A stretch of DNA of 6,487 bases from an uncultured Campylobacter sp. (GCA_938041615.1 CALISV010000232.1:1-6487); one strand, 5' to 3'. Counted from the first letter of the stretch, positions 1-5,940 are shown. The notes: generated by a model from the sequence alone, not told the origin. Numbers and translations: made by a program.

Positions 1-28
1 AAATTTTGCTAAATTTGCAGTCCAGGGA

Positions 29-53
29 GTGATTTTGTTTAATGTAAAATCAC
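29..53. other. Small hairpin in gene-free left edge
   Basis: GTGATTTT (29-36) and AAAATCAC (46-53) form a perfect 8-bp stem with a 9-nt loop. No T-run follows on either strand, so a terminator function for a gene lying left of the window is possible but unsupported. No reading frame is recognisable in bases 1-130, which are AT-rich spacer. Confidence 0.35.
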
Positions 54-130
54 CGGCTTGATATTAAATTTAAAACGAAAGTAGATAAAAATTAGTTTTA
101 AATTTGTGCGAATTTATAAGAATTTCGTCG

Positions 131-163
131 AATATAAAAAGGGCCGAGCAAATCGCCCGACCC
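131..163 (-). terminator. Rho-independent terminator of the aldehyde dehydrogenase gene
   Basis: Read on the minus strand, GGGTCGGGC (163-155) pairs with GCTCGGCCC (149-141) around a GATTT loop. The 9-bp stem includes two G-T wobbles that form only in this orientation, and it is followed at once by TTTTTATATT. It lies about 20 nt after the aldehyde dehydrogenase stop codon, the usual place for an intrinsic terminator. The wobbles and the T-run both fix the direction as minus. Confidence 0.85.
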
Positions 164-182
164 AAATTTGTGCTAGTAAATT

Positions 183-1643
183 TTAATAAAACGAACTAAC
201 CTTGCCCGTCAAATTTACCATGATATTTTTCATCTGAGTGTAGTGCTCGAGGATGATTTTGTGCGTTTCGCGGCCGATGCCCGAGCTCTTGTAGCCGCCA
301 AACGGGCTGCCTGCCGGGATCTGGTTGTAGCAGTTTATCCACACGCGGCCCGTCTCCATCGCGCGAGCGGTGCGGATAGCGCGAGTGATGTCCTGCGTGA
401 AGACGCCGCCGCCTAGGCCGTATTCGCTGTCGTTTACCATCTTGATGAGCTCGTCCTCGTTTTTAAATTTGATCACGACGCCCACAGGGCCGAAGATCTC
501 CTCTCTCGCCACGCGCATATCGTTGCTCACGTCCACCAGCAGCGTCGGCTCGACGAAGCTATCTCCCGCAGCCGCTAGTTTGCCTCCGACGGCGATTTTA
601 GCGCCCTCTTTGACGCCGATGTTGATATACTCGACGATTTTGGCGGCTTGTTTGGCGTTGATTTGAGAGCCCATCTGCGTCTTTGGATCCAGAGGATCGC
701 CGACTTTTAGATTTTTAAATTTCTCCACCGCCGCAGCGATAAATTTGTCATAAATTTTCTCCTCGACAAATATCCTGCTGCCCGCGCAGCAAACTTGCCC
801 TTGGTTAAACAAAATGCCCATCTGAACGCCGTCTAGAGCCAGGTCAAAGTCCGCGTCGGCGTAGATGATGTTGGCTGATTTGCCGCCTAGCTCGAGCGTT
901 GCCGGGATGATTTTTTCAGCCGCCGAGATAGCGATCTCGCGTCCGATCTCGGTCGAGCCGGTAAATGCGATCTTGTCGATGCCGCTATGCTTTTGCAAAA
1001 ACGCTCCTGCGCCGCTGCCTTTGCCCGTGATTACGTTTACGACGCCTTTTGGCAGCACGTCTTTGATGAGACGCATTAGCTCGAGCACGCTCAGACTGGT
1101 CTCAGATGACGGTTTTAGCACGCTCGTGTCGCCCGCGGCGATGACCGGGGCTAGCTTCCACGCCGCCATCAAAAACGGGAAATTCCACGGCACGATCTGC
1201 GCTACGACGCCGATAGGCTCGCGCAAGATGAGCGAGAGGTGCTTTTCTTCGAGCACGTTTGCGCTGCCCTCTTCGCCCTGGATCACGCCGGCAAAATACC
1301 TAAAATGCTCCGCCGCGTACGGCACGTCCACGTTTAGCGTCTCGCGGATAGGCTTGCCGTTATCCATCGTCTCGACTGTAGCCAAAAAGTCCTTGTTTGC
1401 GTCGATTATATCGGCGATTTTGAGCAAAATTTTGCTTCGCTCGCTTACGGTGCTGTGACGAAACGTCTTAAACGCCTCTCGCGCGGCCTTAACCGCCGCA
1501 TCCACGTCCTCTTTGCTCGCGTCCGCGATTGCGGCTAGCTTTTTGCCGGTGGCGGGATCAAAGGTGTCTAGCGTCTTGCCGCTACTTGCGGGGACGAATT
1601 CGCCGTTTATAAAAAGGCCGTATTTTTCTTGTAACTTAACCAT
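183..1643 (-). CDS. NAD(P)-dependent aldehyde dehydrogenase
   Basis: This 486-residue cytoplasmic enzyme should oxidise an aldehyde to its carboxylic acid with NAD(P)+. The length is normal for the classical ALDH superfamily. Visible landmarks are VPWNFP with oxyanion-hole Asn154, cofactor-binding Lys177 in VLKPS, the Rossmann turn FTGSTEIG (227-234), general base Glu251 in ELGGK, the nucleophile Cys285 in GQVCCAGSR, and EIFGP (382-386). The Glu-to-Cys spacing of 34 and the Cys-to-Glu spacing of 97 match human ALDH2. Sequence style is that of the acetaldehyde, phenylacetaldehyde and betaine aldehyde group, but substrate cannot be read from motifs. The start is supported by AAAGGAG (1655-1649) 5 nt before the ATG. 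The gene stands alone between its own promoter and terminator, so it appears monocistronic. It looks intact. Confidence 0.95.
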   Translation of the reverse strand: MVKLQEKYGLFINGEFVPASSGKTLDTFDPATGKKLAAIADASKEDVDAAVKAAREAFKTFRHSTVSERSKILLKIADIIDANKDFLATVETMDNGKPIRETLNVDVPYAAEHFRYFAGVIQGEEGSANVLEEKHLSLILREPIGVVAQIVPWNFPFLMAAWKLAPVIAAGDTSVLKPSSETSLSVLELMRLIKDVLPKGVVNVITGKGSGAGAFLQKHSGIDKIAFTGSTEIGREIAISAAEKIIPATLELGGKSANIIYADADFDLALDGVQMGILFNQGQVCCAGSRIFVEEKIYDKFIAAAVEKFKNLKVGDPLDPKTQMGSQINAKQAAKIVEYINIGVKEGAKIAVGGKLAAAGDSFVEPTLLVDVSNDMRVAREEIFGPVGVVIKFKNEDELIKMVNDSEYGLGGGVFTQDITRAIRTARAMETGRVWINCYNQIPAGSPFGGYKSSGIGRETHKIILEHYTQMKNIMVNLTGKVSSFY

Positions 1644-1688
1644 TTTTTCTCCTTTAAAATTATTTAATAACTGAAATATTACTCCTCC

Positions 1689-1694
1689 ATTATA
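1689..1694 (-). promoter_or_regulatory. Predicted -10 box of the aldehyde dehydrogenase promoter
   Basis: On the minus strand there is a perfect TATAAT (1694-1689), preceded by the AT-rich, T-stretched sequence typical of Campylobacter sigma-70 promoters, which have little -35 conservation. It implies a start point near 1682 and a leader of roughly 40 nt before the ATG at 1643. The strength of the match and its position make this the best promoter call in the window, though it is not experimentally shown. Confidence 0.6.
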
Positions 1695-1701
1695 AATATT
1701 T

Positions 1702-1727
1702 TGATAATTAGAAAATAATCGTTATCA
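1702..1727 (-). promoter_or_regulatory. Fur-box-like inverted repeat over the -35 region
   Basis: The site begins TGATAA and ends TTATCA, with AT-rich sequence between. Read on the minus strand, its upstream part is TGATAACGATTATTT, which matches the 7-1-7 Fur pattern TGATAATAATTATCA at 11 of 15 positions by eye; a further ATTATCA lies near the other end. It sits 8 to 33 bp upstream of the TATAAT box, where a bound repressor would block RNA polymerase. Chance is a real alternative in such AT-rich DNA. Confidence 0.35.
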
Positions 1728-1953
1728 AAAATTTGAGCGGAAATTTGACGGGATTTTAGGTTAAATTTGCGGGGAATATTTTAAATTTGACGCACCGAGA
1801 CCCGCACCTTTAAGGCTCTAAAATTTAGTTGTCAAATTTACATTTTACTTCTTTGTTGAGGGGGAGAAGGGGCTTGAATTACGCTCTGCTAACAGTTGCG
1901 AGGCAAAGCCGAAGCAAAAGAGCTCCCTTTTATATCCGCCTTTCTCTTTTTTA

Positions 1954-2000
1954 GGGAGAGGAAGGGGTTCTACTTACGAAGCGTCGCCCCTTCCTCTCCC
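1954..2000. repeat. Perfect 14-bp inverted repeat (purine/pyrimidine hairpin)
   Basis: GGGAGAGGAAGGGG (1954-1967) is exactly complementary to CCCCTTCCTCTCCC (1987-2000), with a 19-nt loop. One arm is all purine and the other all pyrimidine. A related purine tract, GAGGGGGAGAAGGGGC, lies about 95 bp upstream near 1859-1874, and a further pyrimidine tract, ACCCTCTCCAACCCC, follows the right arm, so alternative pairings exist. No T-run follows, so a simple terminator is unlikely. Confidence 0.7.
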
Positions 2001-2034
2001 AAACCCTCTCCAACCCCACTGCACGTTAGAGGTG

Positions 2035-2068
2035 GCGACACTGCTTTGCTCTGCGAGCAAAGCGTCGC
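2035..2068. repeat. Strong GC-rich hairpin, 9+5 bp stem
   Basis: GCTTTGCTC (2043-2051) pairs perfectly with GAGCAAAGC (2055-2063) around the loop TGC. The stem is extended by GCGAC (2035-2039) with GTCGC (2064-2068), leaving a 3-nt ACT bulge on the left arm. Both strands would fold. The word AAGCGTCGC from its right side also occurs at 1979-1987, in the loop of the preceding hairpin. Confidence 0.7.
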
Positions 2069-2150
2069 AGGTTTAAAATGTGGGTCTCAGTGACTCAAAT
2101 TTGCAAATTTGACTTCAAATTTGAATGTAAAAAGTCAAGGCACCGTATTT

Positions 2151-2242
2151 CTCCTTTAGACGAGGCGGAAATGAGCCGAGCGAGGGCGCATACAAGTAGT
2201 ATGTAACCGAGCTTCGGCGATATTTTCAACGATGTATAAAGG
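2151..2242. repeat. Imperfect ~92-bp palindromic element, probable dispersed repeat
   Basis: The two halves are reverse complements with mismatches: CTCCTTTAGACG at the left end against TTCCTTTATACA from the right end, CGGAAATGAGCCGA against TTGAAAATATCGCCGA, and a perfect CATAC-AAGTA-GTATG hairpin at the centre (2189-2203). CCGAGCTTCGG (2207-2217) is itself a small palindrome. The element ends 24 bp past the bcp stop codon. From memory, very similar sequences recur in intergenic regions of Campylobacter relatives, but I cannot confirm this here. As RNA it would form a long stem on either strand, so it may shape the 3' end of the bcp transcript. Confidence 0.6.
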
Positions 2243-2266
2243 AAAAAGACAAGCCGCAAAGTAAAT

Positions 2267-2764
2267 TTATTTCGCTAGATCGGCCAAAACCTTCGCCGCA
2301 TGCTCCTTTGCCTTCACGCTCTTATACACCTTCGCGATCTTGCCGTCCTTGCCGATCACAAAGGTCGAGCGCGCGATGCCCAGATACTCTTTGCCGTAGT
2401 TTTTTTTCACCTGCCAGACGCCGTAGAGTTTGGCGACTTCGTGCGCAGGATCGCTTAGTAGGATGTGCTTTAGGTTCTGTTTTTGCGCAAAGCCCGCGTG
2501 TGATTTGACGCTATCGGGACTCACGCCCACGATCACGGTGTCTTTAGCGATAAAATCGTCGTAAAGCGCGCTAAATTCGCATGCTTCGGTCGTGCAGCCA
2601 GGGGTGTTGTCCTTTGGATAAAAGTACAGCACAACGTTTTTACCGACGAAGTCTTTTAGGCTGATACTAATGCCGTCGCTGTTTTCTAGAGTGAAATTTG
2701 GCGCCGTATCGCCCGCTGCTAGCGTGATCTTGCGCTCCAAATCCTCTTTTGAAAATTCGCTCAT
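2267..2764 (-). CDS. bcp: Thiol peroxidase Bcp (peroxiredoxin Q family)
   Basis: This 165-residue cytoplasmic peroxiredoxin reduces hydrogen peroxide and organic hydroperoxides using thioredoxin as electron donor. The AhpC/TSA fold covers nearly the whole protein. The catalytic signature P50-x3-T54-x2-C57 is intact inside NTPGCTTEACEF: Cys57 is the peroxidatic cysteine, Cys62 the resolving one five residues on, as in E. coli BCP, and Arg132 in ARST fits the conserved active-site arginine. It is about ten residues longer at the N-terminus than E. coli BCP. The start is fixed by AAAGGAG (2776-2770) 5 nt upstream and by an ATGA overlap with the tautomerase stop codon, which suggests translational coupling. 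No clear terminator with a T-run is seen after it; the 2151-2242 palindrome is the next structure. Confidence 0.96.
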   Translation of the reverse strand: MSEFSKEDLERKITLAAGDTAPNFTLENSDGISISLKDFVGKNVVLYFYPKDNTPGCTTEACEFSALYDDFIAKDTVIVGVSPDSVKSHAGFAQKQNLKHILLSDPAHEVAKLYGVWQVKKNYGKEYLGIARSTFVIGKDGKIAKVYKSVKAKEHAAKVLADLAK

Positions 2765-2964
2765 TTTTGCTCCTTTCTAATCTCCTCAAGCGTCTTGCCG
2801 CCCGAGCCTATCGAGCTTGCGTCGTATGTTTCGATATAAATTTGCACTCGCTCGCGATTTTTGCCCAGCACGCGTACCATAGTGTCGGTCATCTCCTCGA
2901 CCAGCTTTTGCTTTTGCTCTTTTGTCGGCTCCGGGCCTGCCATTTTGACGTTTATGAAAGGCAT
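2761..2964 (-). CDS. Small 4-oxalocrotonate tautomerase-family protein
   Basis: This 67-residue protein matches the tautomerase superfamily in length and plan: Met-Pro start giving the catalytic N-terminal proline after Met removal, a beta strand (PFINVKM), a helix with EQKQKLVEEMTDTM, a second strand (VQIYIET), and a C-terminal IGSGG turn. Family members form hexamers or dimers and act as keto-enol tautomerases. By hand alignment the Pro is kept, but Arg11, Arg39 and Phe50 of classical 4-OT correspond to other residues (Pro/Glu, Gln, Ile), so 4-oxalocrotonate is unlikely to be the substrate. It resembles the DmpI-type proteins of Helicobacter and Campylobacter. AAGGAG (2976-2971) supports the start. 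It is the first gene of an operon with bcp, overlapping it by 4 bp. Confidence 0.9.
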   Translation of the reverse strand: MPFINVKMAGPEPTKEQKQKLVEEMTDTMVRVLGKNRERVQIYIETYDASSIGSGGKTLEEIRKEQK

Positions 2965-2979
2965 TTTTTTCTCCTTAAA

Positions 2980-3008
2980 TTTGATAAATTCGGGCTAATT
3001 ATATCAAA
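2980..3008 (-). promoter_or_regulatory. Predicted promoter of the tautomerase-bcp operon, framed by an inverted repeat
   Basis: On the minus strand a perfect TATAAT lies at 3003-2998 within TTTTGATATAATTAGC, giving a predicted start near 2991 and a leader of about 27 nt before the ATG at 2964. The box is framed by TTTGATA (2980-2986) and TATCAAA (3002-3008), a 7-bp inverted repeat that would suit a repressor binding across the -10 and start point. The -10 call is good; the operator reading is weak because the arms are AT-rich. Confidence 0.5.
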
Positions 3009-3065
3009 ATTTGACCCGTTATCCGGCTCGCTCTCGTTTTAAAATTTAAGCCTTCATATTAAAAC

Positions 3066-3105
3066 CTAGCTTTAAATTTGATATTTAAGTAAAATTTAAA
3101 GCTAG
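3066..3105. promoter_or_regulatory. Perfect 14-bp inverted repeat upstream of assT
   Basis: CTAGCTTTAAATTT (3066-3079) is exactly complementary to AAATTTAAAGCTAG (3092-3105), with a 12-nt spacer. It lies about 60 bp before the sulfotransferase start, in the divergent region between two transcription units. A -10-like TATGAT (3106-3111) abuts its right arm and another possible box, TAAAAT, lies at 3133-3138. It could be an operator for assT, or a hairpin that insulates the two divergent units. No T-run follows, which argues against a terminator. Confidence 0.5.
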
Positions 3106-3166
3106 TATGATTATTATGTGATTTGGTAGTAGTAAAATTAGCTAAATTTATCCAAAAGGAGCGAAT

Positions 3167-4939
3167 ATGCGTAAGAATTTTTTCGGTTCTATCGTTTTGG
3201 CTGCGGCCTTAGTGGGCGGCGCGTTTATAGCGGTGCCGCAGACTGCGAGTGCGGGCGTTTTGGCGCATCAGGTAAAAACCCAGGGCGAGCTTGGCTCGGT
3301 GTTTATCAACCCCTACGACGTGGCGCCTCTAACCGCCGTCATCGATAGGGCGGGCAAGGACATCAAGGATATCCACGTGCGGGTGCTGGGTAAACCGGGC
3401 GGCGGCATCGACATCGCCTATAACGTCTCCGAGCATGCGCTGCTGACGCACGACGGCGTGCCGATCTGGGGGCTGTATCCGGACTATCTAAACGAGGTCG
3501 AAGTAAGCTACGTTTTTAACGGCGAAAAGAAGGTCGAAAAGTATAAAATTTACGCTCAGCCGATCGTGACGTATAGCCGCGATTATAGATTTAGCCACAT
3601 GCAAAAGATGAAGGTCAAAAAGGTCGATCCTGCGTTTAAAAACAGGCTCTATCTCATCAACAACACGATCACGAGCGTTTATAAGCCGCTTGATTGGAAA
3701 AACGGGGGTGCTGCTAGCTGGAATGACTTCACCGAAAATTTCATCGTCGATACGCAGGGCGAGGTCAGATGGTATCTGGACTATCAGAAATTTTACGACC
3801 GCAGCGAGCGCAGAGTGATGGACGGCGGCATGATGATGGGCTTTCATCAGCTGCCAAACGGCGATCTGAGCTGGGGCATGGCGCAGCGATATATGCGCTA
3901 CGATATGATGGGCAAGGAGGTGTATAATCGCGAGCTGCCGCGCGGCTACATCGACCTTAGCCACGAGGTGATGCCGCTAAAGAATGATCACTTGCTGCTT
4001 CGCGTCGGTAAATACAACTACCACCACGCAGACGGCAGGCTCTCGCACACGATCAGAGATCACATCATCGAAGTGGACGGCAGCGGCAAGGTCGTGGACG
4101 AGTGGGATCTGAATGAAATTTTCGGCAAAAACGTCTACCGCAGCAACCTCATCAAGGCTCTTGACGCTCGCGCCGTGTGCCTAAATATCGATATGGACGC
4201 CAAAGAGATCAAAATCAGCGACGATCTGCCTTTCGGCGACGTGACCTCGACCGGCACGGGACGCAACTGGGCGCACGTAAACTCGATCTCATACGATCCT
4301 AGCGACGACGGTATCATCCTCTCGCTTCGCCACCAAGGCATCGTCAAGATCGGCCGCGACAAAAAGGTAAAATGGATCCTCGCATCGCCTGAGGGCTGGA
4401 GCGCGGACTTTAAAGAAAAAGTGCTAGTGCCCGTCGATAAAAACGGCAACAAGATCAAATGCGAAAACTCAAGGTGCGAGGGCGATTTCGACTGGTCGTG
4501 GACGCAGCACACCGCGTGGCTCACTCCGCGCTACGATAACAAGGGCCCTGTAAAGCACATCAGCGTATTTGACAACGGCGACGGCCGCGGTATGGAGCAG
4601 CCTGCGCTAAAAGAGGAAAAATACTCGCGCGCGGTCGAGTACAAGATCGACGAGAAAAAGGGCACCGTCGAGCAGACGTGGGAGTTTGGCAAGGAGCGCG
4701 GATTTGACTTCTATAGCGCGGTTACGAGCGTCGTGGAGTGGCAAAAGGATAAAAGCACGTACTTCATCTCAAGCTCGAACGTCTATCTGCTAAAGCCCGA
4801 TAAGACGATCAAAATGGTGCTCGTGGAGATCGATCCGAAGACAAATGACGTCAAATTTGAAATGGACGTGGAGTCTGCGTCTAGAGACGACGTAGCCTAT
4901 CGCGCGCTGGTGATTGATCCAAATATCTTTGATTATTAA
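3167..4939 (+). CDS. assT: Periplasmic arylsulfate sulfotransferase AssT
   Basis: This enzyme moves sulfate directly from one phenol ester to another phenol, without PAPS, by a ping-pong mechanism on histidine. The 590-residue precursor starts with a Sec-type signal peptide (MRKNFFGS, hydrophobic core, likely cut after TASA at about residue 29). The rest fits the family's six-bladed propeller. Residues matching the E. coli active site are His266, His370, Asn372, Arg388 and the sulfate-accepting His448 in QHTAW. The first four intervals equal those of E. coli His252, His356, Asn358 and Arg374; the last is 2 residues shorter. Cys432 and Cys437, just before His448, match the known disulfide pair; Cys338 is an extra cysteine. 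The start has AGGAG 5 nt upstream. Coding GC is visibly higher than in the flanking spacers. In Campylobacter the gene is also called astA. Confidence 0.96.
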   Translation: MRKNFFGSIVLAAALVGGAFIAVPQTASAGVLAHQVKTQGELGSVFINPYDVAPLTAVIDRAGKDIKDIHVRVLGKPGGGIDIAYNVSEHALLTHDGVPIWGLYPDYLNEVEVSYVFNGEKKVEKYKIYAQPIVTYSRDYRFSHMQKMKVKKVDPAFKNRLYLINNTITSVYKPLDWKNGGAASWNDFTENFIVDTQGEVRWYLDYQKFYDRSERRVMDGGMMMGFHQLPNGDLSWGMAQRYMRYDMMGKEVYNRELPRGYIDLSHEVMPLKNDHLLLRVGKYNYHHADGRLSHTIRDHIIEVDGSGKVVDEWDLNEIFGKNVYRSNLIKALDARAVCLNIDMDAKEIKISDDLPFGDVTSTGTGRNWAHVNSISYDPSDDGIILSLRHQGIVKIGRDKKVKWILASPEGWSADFKEKVLVPVDKNGNKIKCENSRCEGDFDWSWTQHTAWLTPRYDNKGPVKHISVFDNGDGRGMEQPALKEEKYSRAVEYKIDEKKGTVEQTWEFGKERGFDFYSAVTSVVEWQKDKSTYFISSSNVYLLKPDKTIKMVLVEIDPKTNDVKFEMDVESASRDDVAYRALVIDPNIFDY

Positions 4940-4948
4940 AATTTCGCG

Positions 4949-4982
4949 GTAGGTTGAAATTTGGCTTTTAAATTTCACCTAC
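4949..4982 (+). terminator. Hairpin after assT, possible terminator
   Basis: GTAGGTTGAAATTT (4949-4962) pairs with AAATTTCACCTAC (4970-4982), a 13-bp stem with one bulged T and a 7-nt loop, starting 10 nt after the assT stop codon. The position suits a terminator or a 3'-stabilising structure, but the following TGCTTTGG is a poor T-run, so termination would be weak. Confidence 0.5.
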
Positions 4983-5067
4983 TGCTTTGGTGTGGATAGA
5001 ATTTTGCAAATTAAGCGCGAAATTTTAAATTTTTATGTAAGATGAATTTTTTAGCAAAGGAGCTAAA

Positions 5068-5922
5068 ATGGAATTTGTAAGCTTAAATGACGGCAATAAG
5101 ATGCCGGTTTTGGGATTTGGCGTATTTCAGGTAGATCCGAAAGAGACGCAAAGATGCGTTGAGGATGCGATCTCGGTCGGCTACCGCAGCATCGATACGG
5201 CAAAGGCGTATTTCAATGAAGAAAGCGTGGGTGCAGCAATTAAGACGGCTCTTGCAGGCGGGTTAAAGCGCGAGGAGCTGTTTATCACTACTAAGCTTTG
5301 GATCAGCGACGCAGGTGAGGAGCGCGCGCTAAAGGCCTTTGATGCGTCGATGAAAAAGCTAGGGCTTGACTACCTCGACCTTTATCTCATTCATCAGCCA
5401 TATGGCGACACCTACGGCGCGTGGCGAGCGATGAGTAGGCTTAAAAAAGAGGGTCGCATCCGCTCTATCGGCGTTAGCAACTTCTACGCTGATCGGATCG
5501 TCGATCTGTGCGAAAACAGCGGCGTCATCCCTGCGGTAAATCAGCTTGAGTGTCATCCATTTTTTCAGCGTGAAGCGTTAAAGCGCACGCTTGAGGATTA
5601 CGGCATAGCATTTGAATCGTGGGCTAGCTTCGCCGAGGGTAAAAACGATATATTTAAAAACGCCGTACTAAGCGGTATCGGTGAAAAATATGGCAAAAGC
5701 TCAGCTCAGGTTATTTTGCGCTGGTTAATTCAGCGTGGTATCGTCGTCATTCCAAAAAGCGTTAAAATCGAAAGGATGAAGCAAAATTTCGACGTTTTTG
5801 ATTTTACGCTTGCGCCTGATGATATGGCTGCCATTGCTACGCTGGATATAGGCAAGACGCTATTTTCCGACCACGCAGATCCCGAGCGCGTAAAGTGGAT
5901 AATCCATGCCTTTGATAAGTAA
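5068..5922 (+). CDS. Aldo/keto reductase, 2,5-diketo-D-gluconate reductase type
   Basis: A complete 284-residue (alpha/beta)8-barrel oxidoreductase of the AKR5-like group, expected to reduce aldehydes or ketones with NADPH in the cytoplasm. The catalytic tetrad is intact: Asp43 (SIDTA), Tyr48 (KAYFNE), Lys76 (TTKLW) and His109 (LIHQP). GVSNF (135-139) and NQLECHP (158-164) are family signatures. The C-terminal IPKS with Lys230, Arg236 and Asn240 matches the 2'-phosphate binding segment, so NADPH is preferred over NADH. The usual SPL segment after the sixth strand reads WASFAEG, as in a subset of bacterial members. AAAGGAG (5056-5062) lies 5 nt before the ATG, and a -10-like TAAGAT is at 5038-5043. 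No signal peptide is present. Its link to the neighbouring sulfotransferase is positional only; natural substrate unknown. Confidence 0.95.
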   Translation: MEFVSLNDGNKMPVLGFGVFQVDPKETQRCVEDAISVGYRSIDTAKAYFNEESVGAAIKTALAGGLKREELFITTKLWISDAGEERALKAFDASMKKLGLDYLDLYLIHQPYGDTYGAWRAMSRLKKEGRIRSIGVSNFYADRIVDLCENSGVIPAVNQLECHPFFQREALKRTLEDYGIAFESWASFAEGKNDIFKNAVLSGIGEKYGKSSAQVILRWLIQRGIVVIPKSVKIERMKQNFDVFDFTLAPDDMAAIATLDIGKTLFSDHADPERVKWIIHAFDK

Positions 5923-5940
5923 AATTTATTAAATTAAAGC

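Larger units (their letters stand above)
1783..2102. repeat. Candidate non-autonomous element with imperfect terminal inverted repeats
   Basis: The left edge reads AAATTTGA CG CACCGAGACCC GCA (1783-1806). The reverse complement of the right edge reads AAATTTGA GT CACTGAGACCC ACA (2102-2079). That is 20 of 24 matching positions, and weaker similarity (TTTAA) continues inward to 1815 and 2070. The inside is more GC-rich than the surrounding spacer and carries two strong hairpins. I see no target-site duplication and no coding capacity. The AAATTTGA part is a common word in this genome, so only the CAC-GAGACCC core is informative. It could be a MITE, a dispersed intergenic repeat, or the edges of a structured RNA. 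Confidence 0.4.
1644..2266. other. 623-bp gene-free region with structured repeats
   Basis: No credible gene is present between the aldehyde dehydrogenase start and the bcp stop. The right end of the dehydrogenase promoter region (1644-1730) is AT-rich. From 1783 to 2102 lies a segment bounded by imperfect inverted repeats and containing two strong hairpins, with purine-rich tracts (GGGGGAGAAGGGG, GGGAGAGGAAGGGG) and their pyrimidine complements. From 2151 to 2242 lies a separate imperfect palindrome. A 65-codon plus-strand frame at 1896-2093 runs through the hairpins, has low-complexity composition and no ribosome site, and is judged non-coding. Confidence 0.75.

Noticed and set aside
865..1458. 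197-codon plus-strand frame antisense to the aldehyde dehydrogenase
   Set aside because: The opposite strand encodes an intact aldehyde dehydrogenase with all catalytic motifs; this frame is a shadow with no homology or ribosome site.
1896..2093. 65-codon plus-strand reading frame in the gene-free region
   Set aside because: It runs through two hairpins and the purine/pyrimidine tracts, has no ribosome site, and its product is low-complexity with no recognisable family. It looks like a by-product of the repeat DNA.
1783..2242. Possible insertion sequence or CRISPR array
   Set aside because: There is no transposase fragment and no evenly spaced direct repeats; only inverted repeats and hairpins are visible.
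2749..3042. 97-codon plus-strand frame over the tautomerase gene and its promoter
   Set aside because: It crosses the bcp/tautomerase overlap, the tautomerase gene and the minus-strand promoter in antisense; the minus-strand proteins are clearly recognisable and this one is not.
3488..3964. 158-codon minus-strand frame opposite assT
   Set aside because: It lies wholly within the intact assT gene and its histidine- and isoleucine-rich product is what the complement of a GC-richer gene yields. No start signal is seen.
3167..4939. assT as a recently transferred gene because of its higher GC
   Set aside because: The aldehyde dehydrogenase, tautomerase and bcp genes show similarly GC-rich codon endings; the contrast is mainly between genes and AT-rich spacers.
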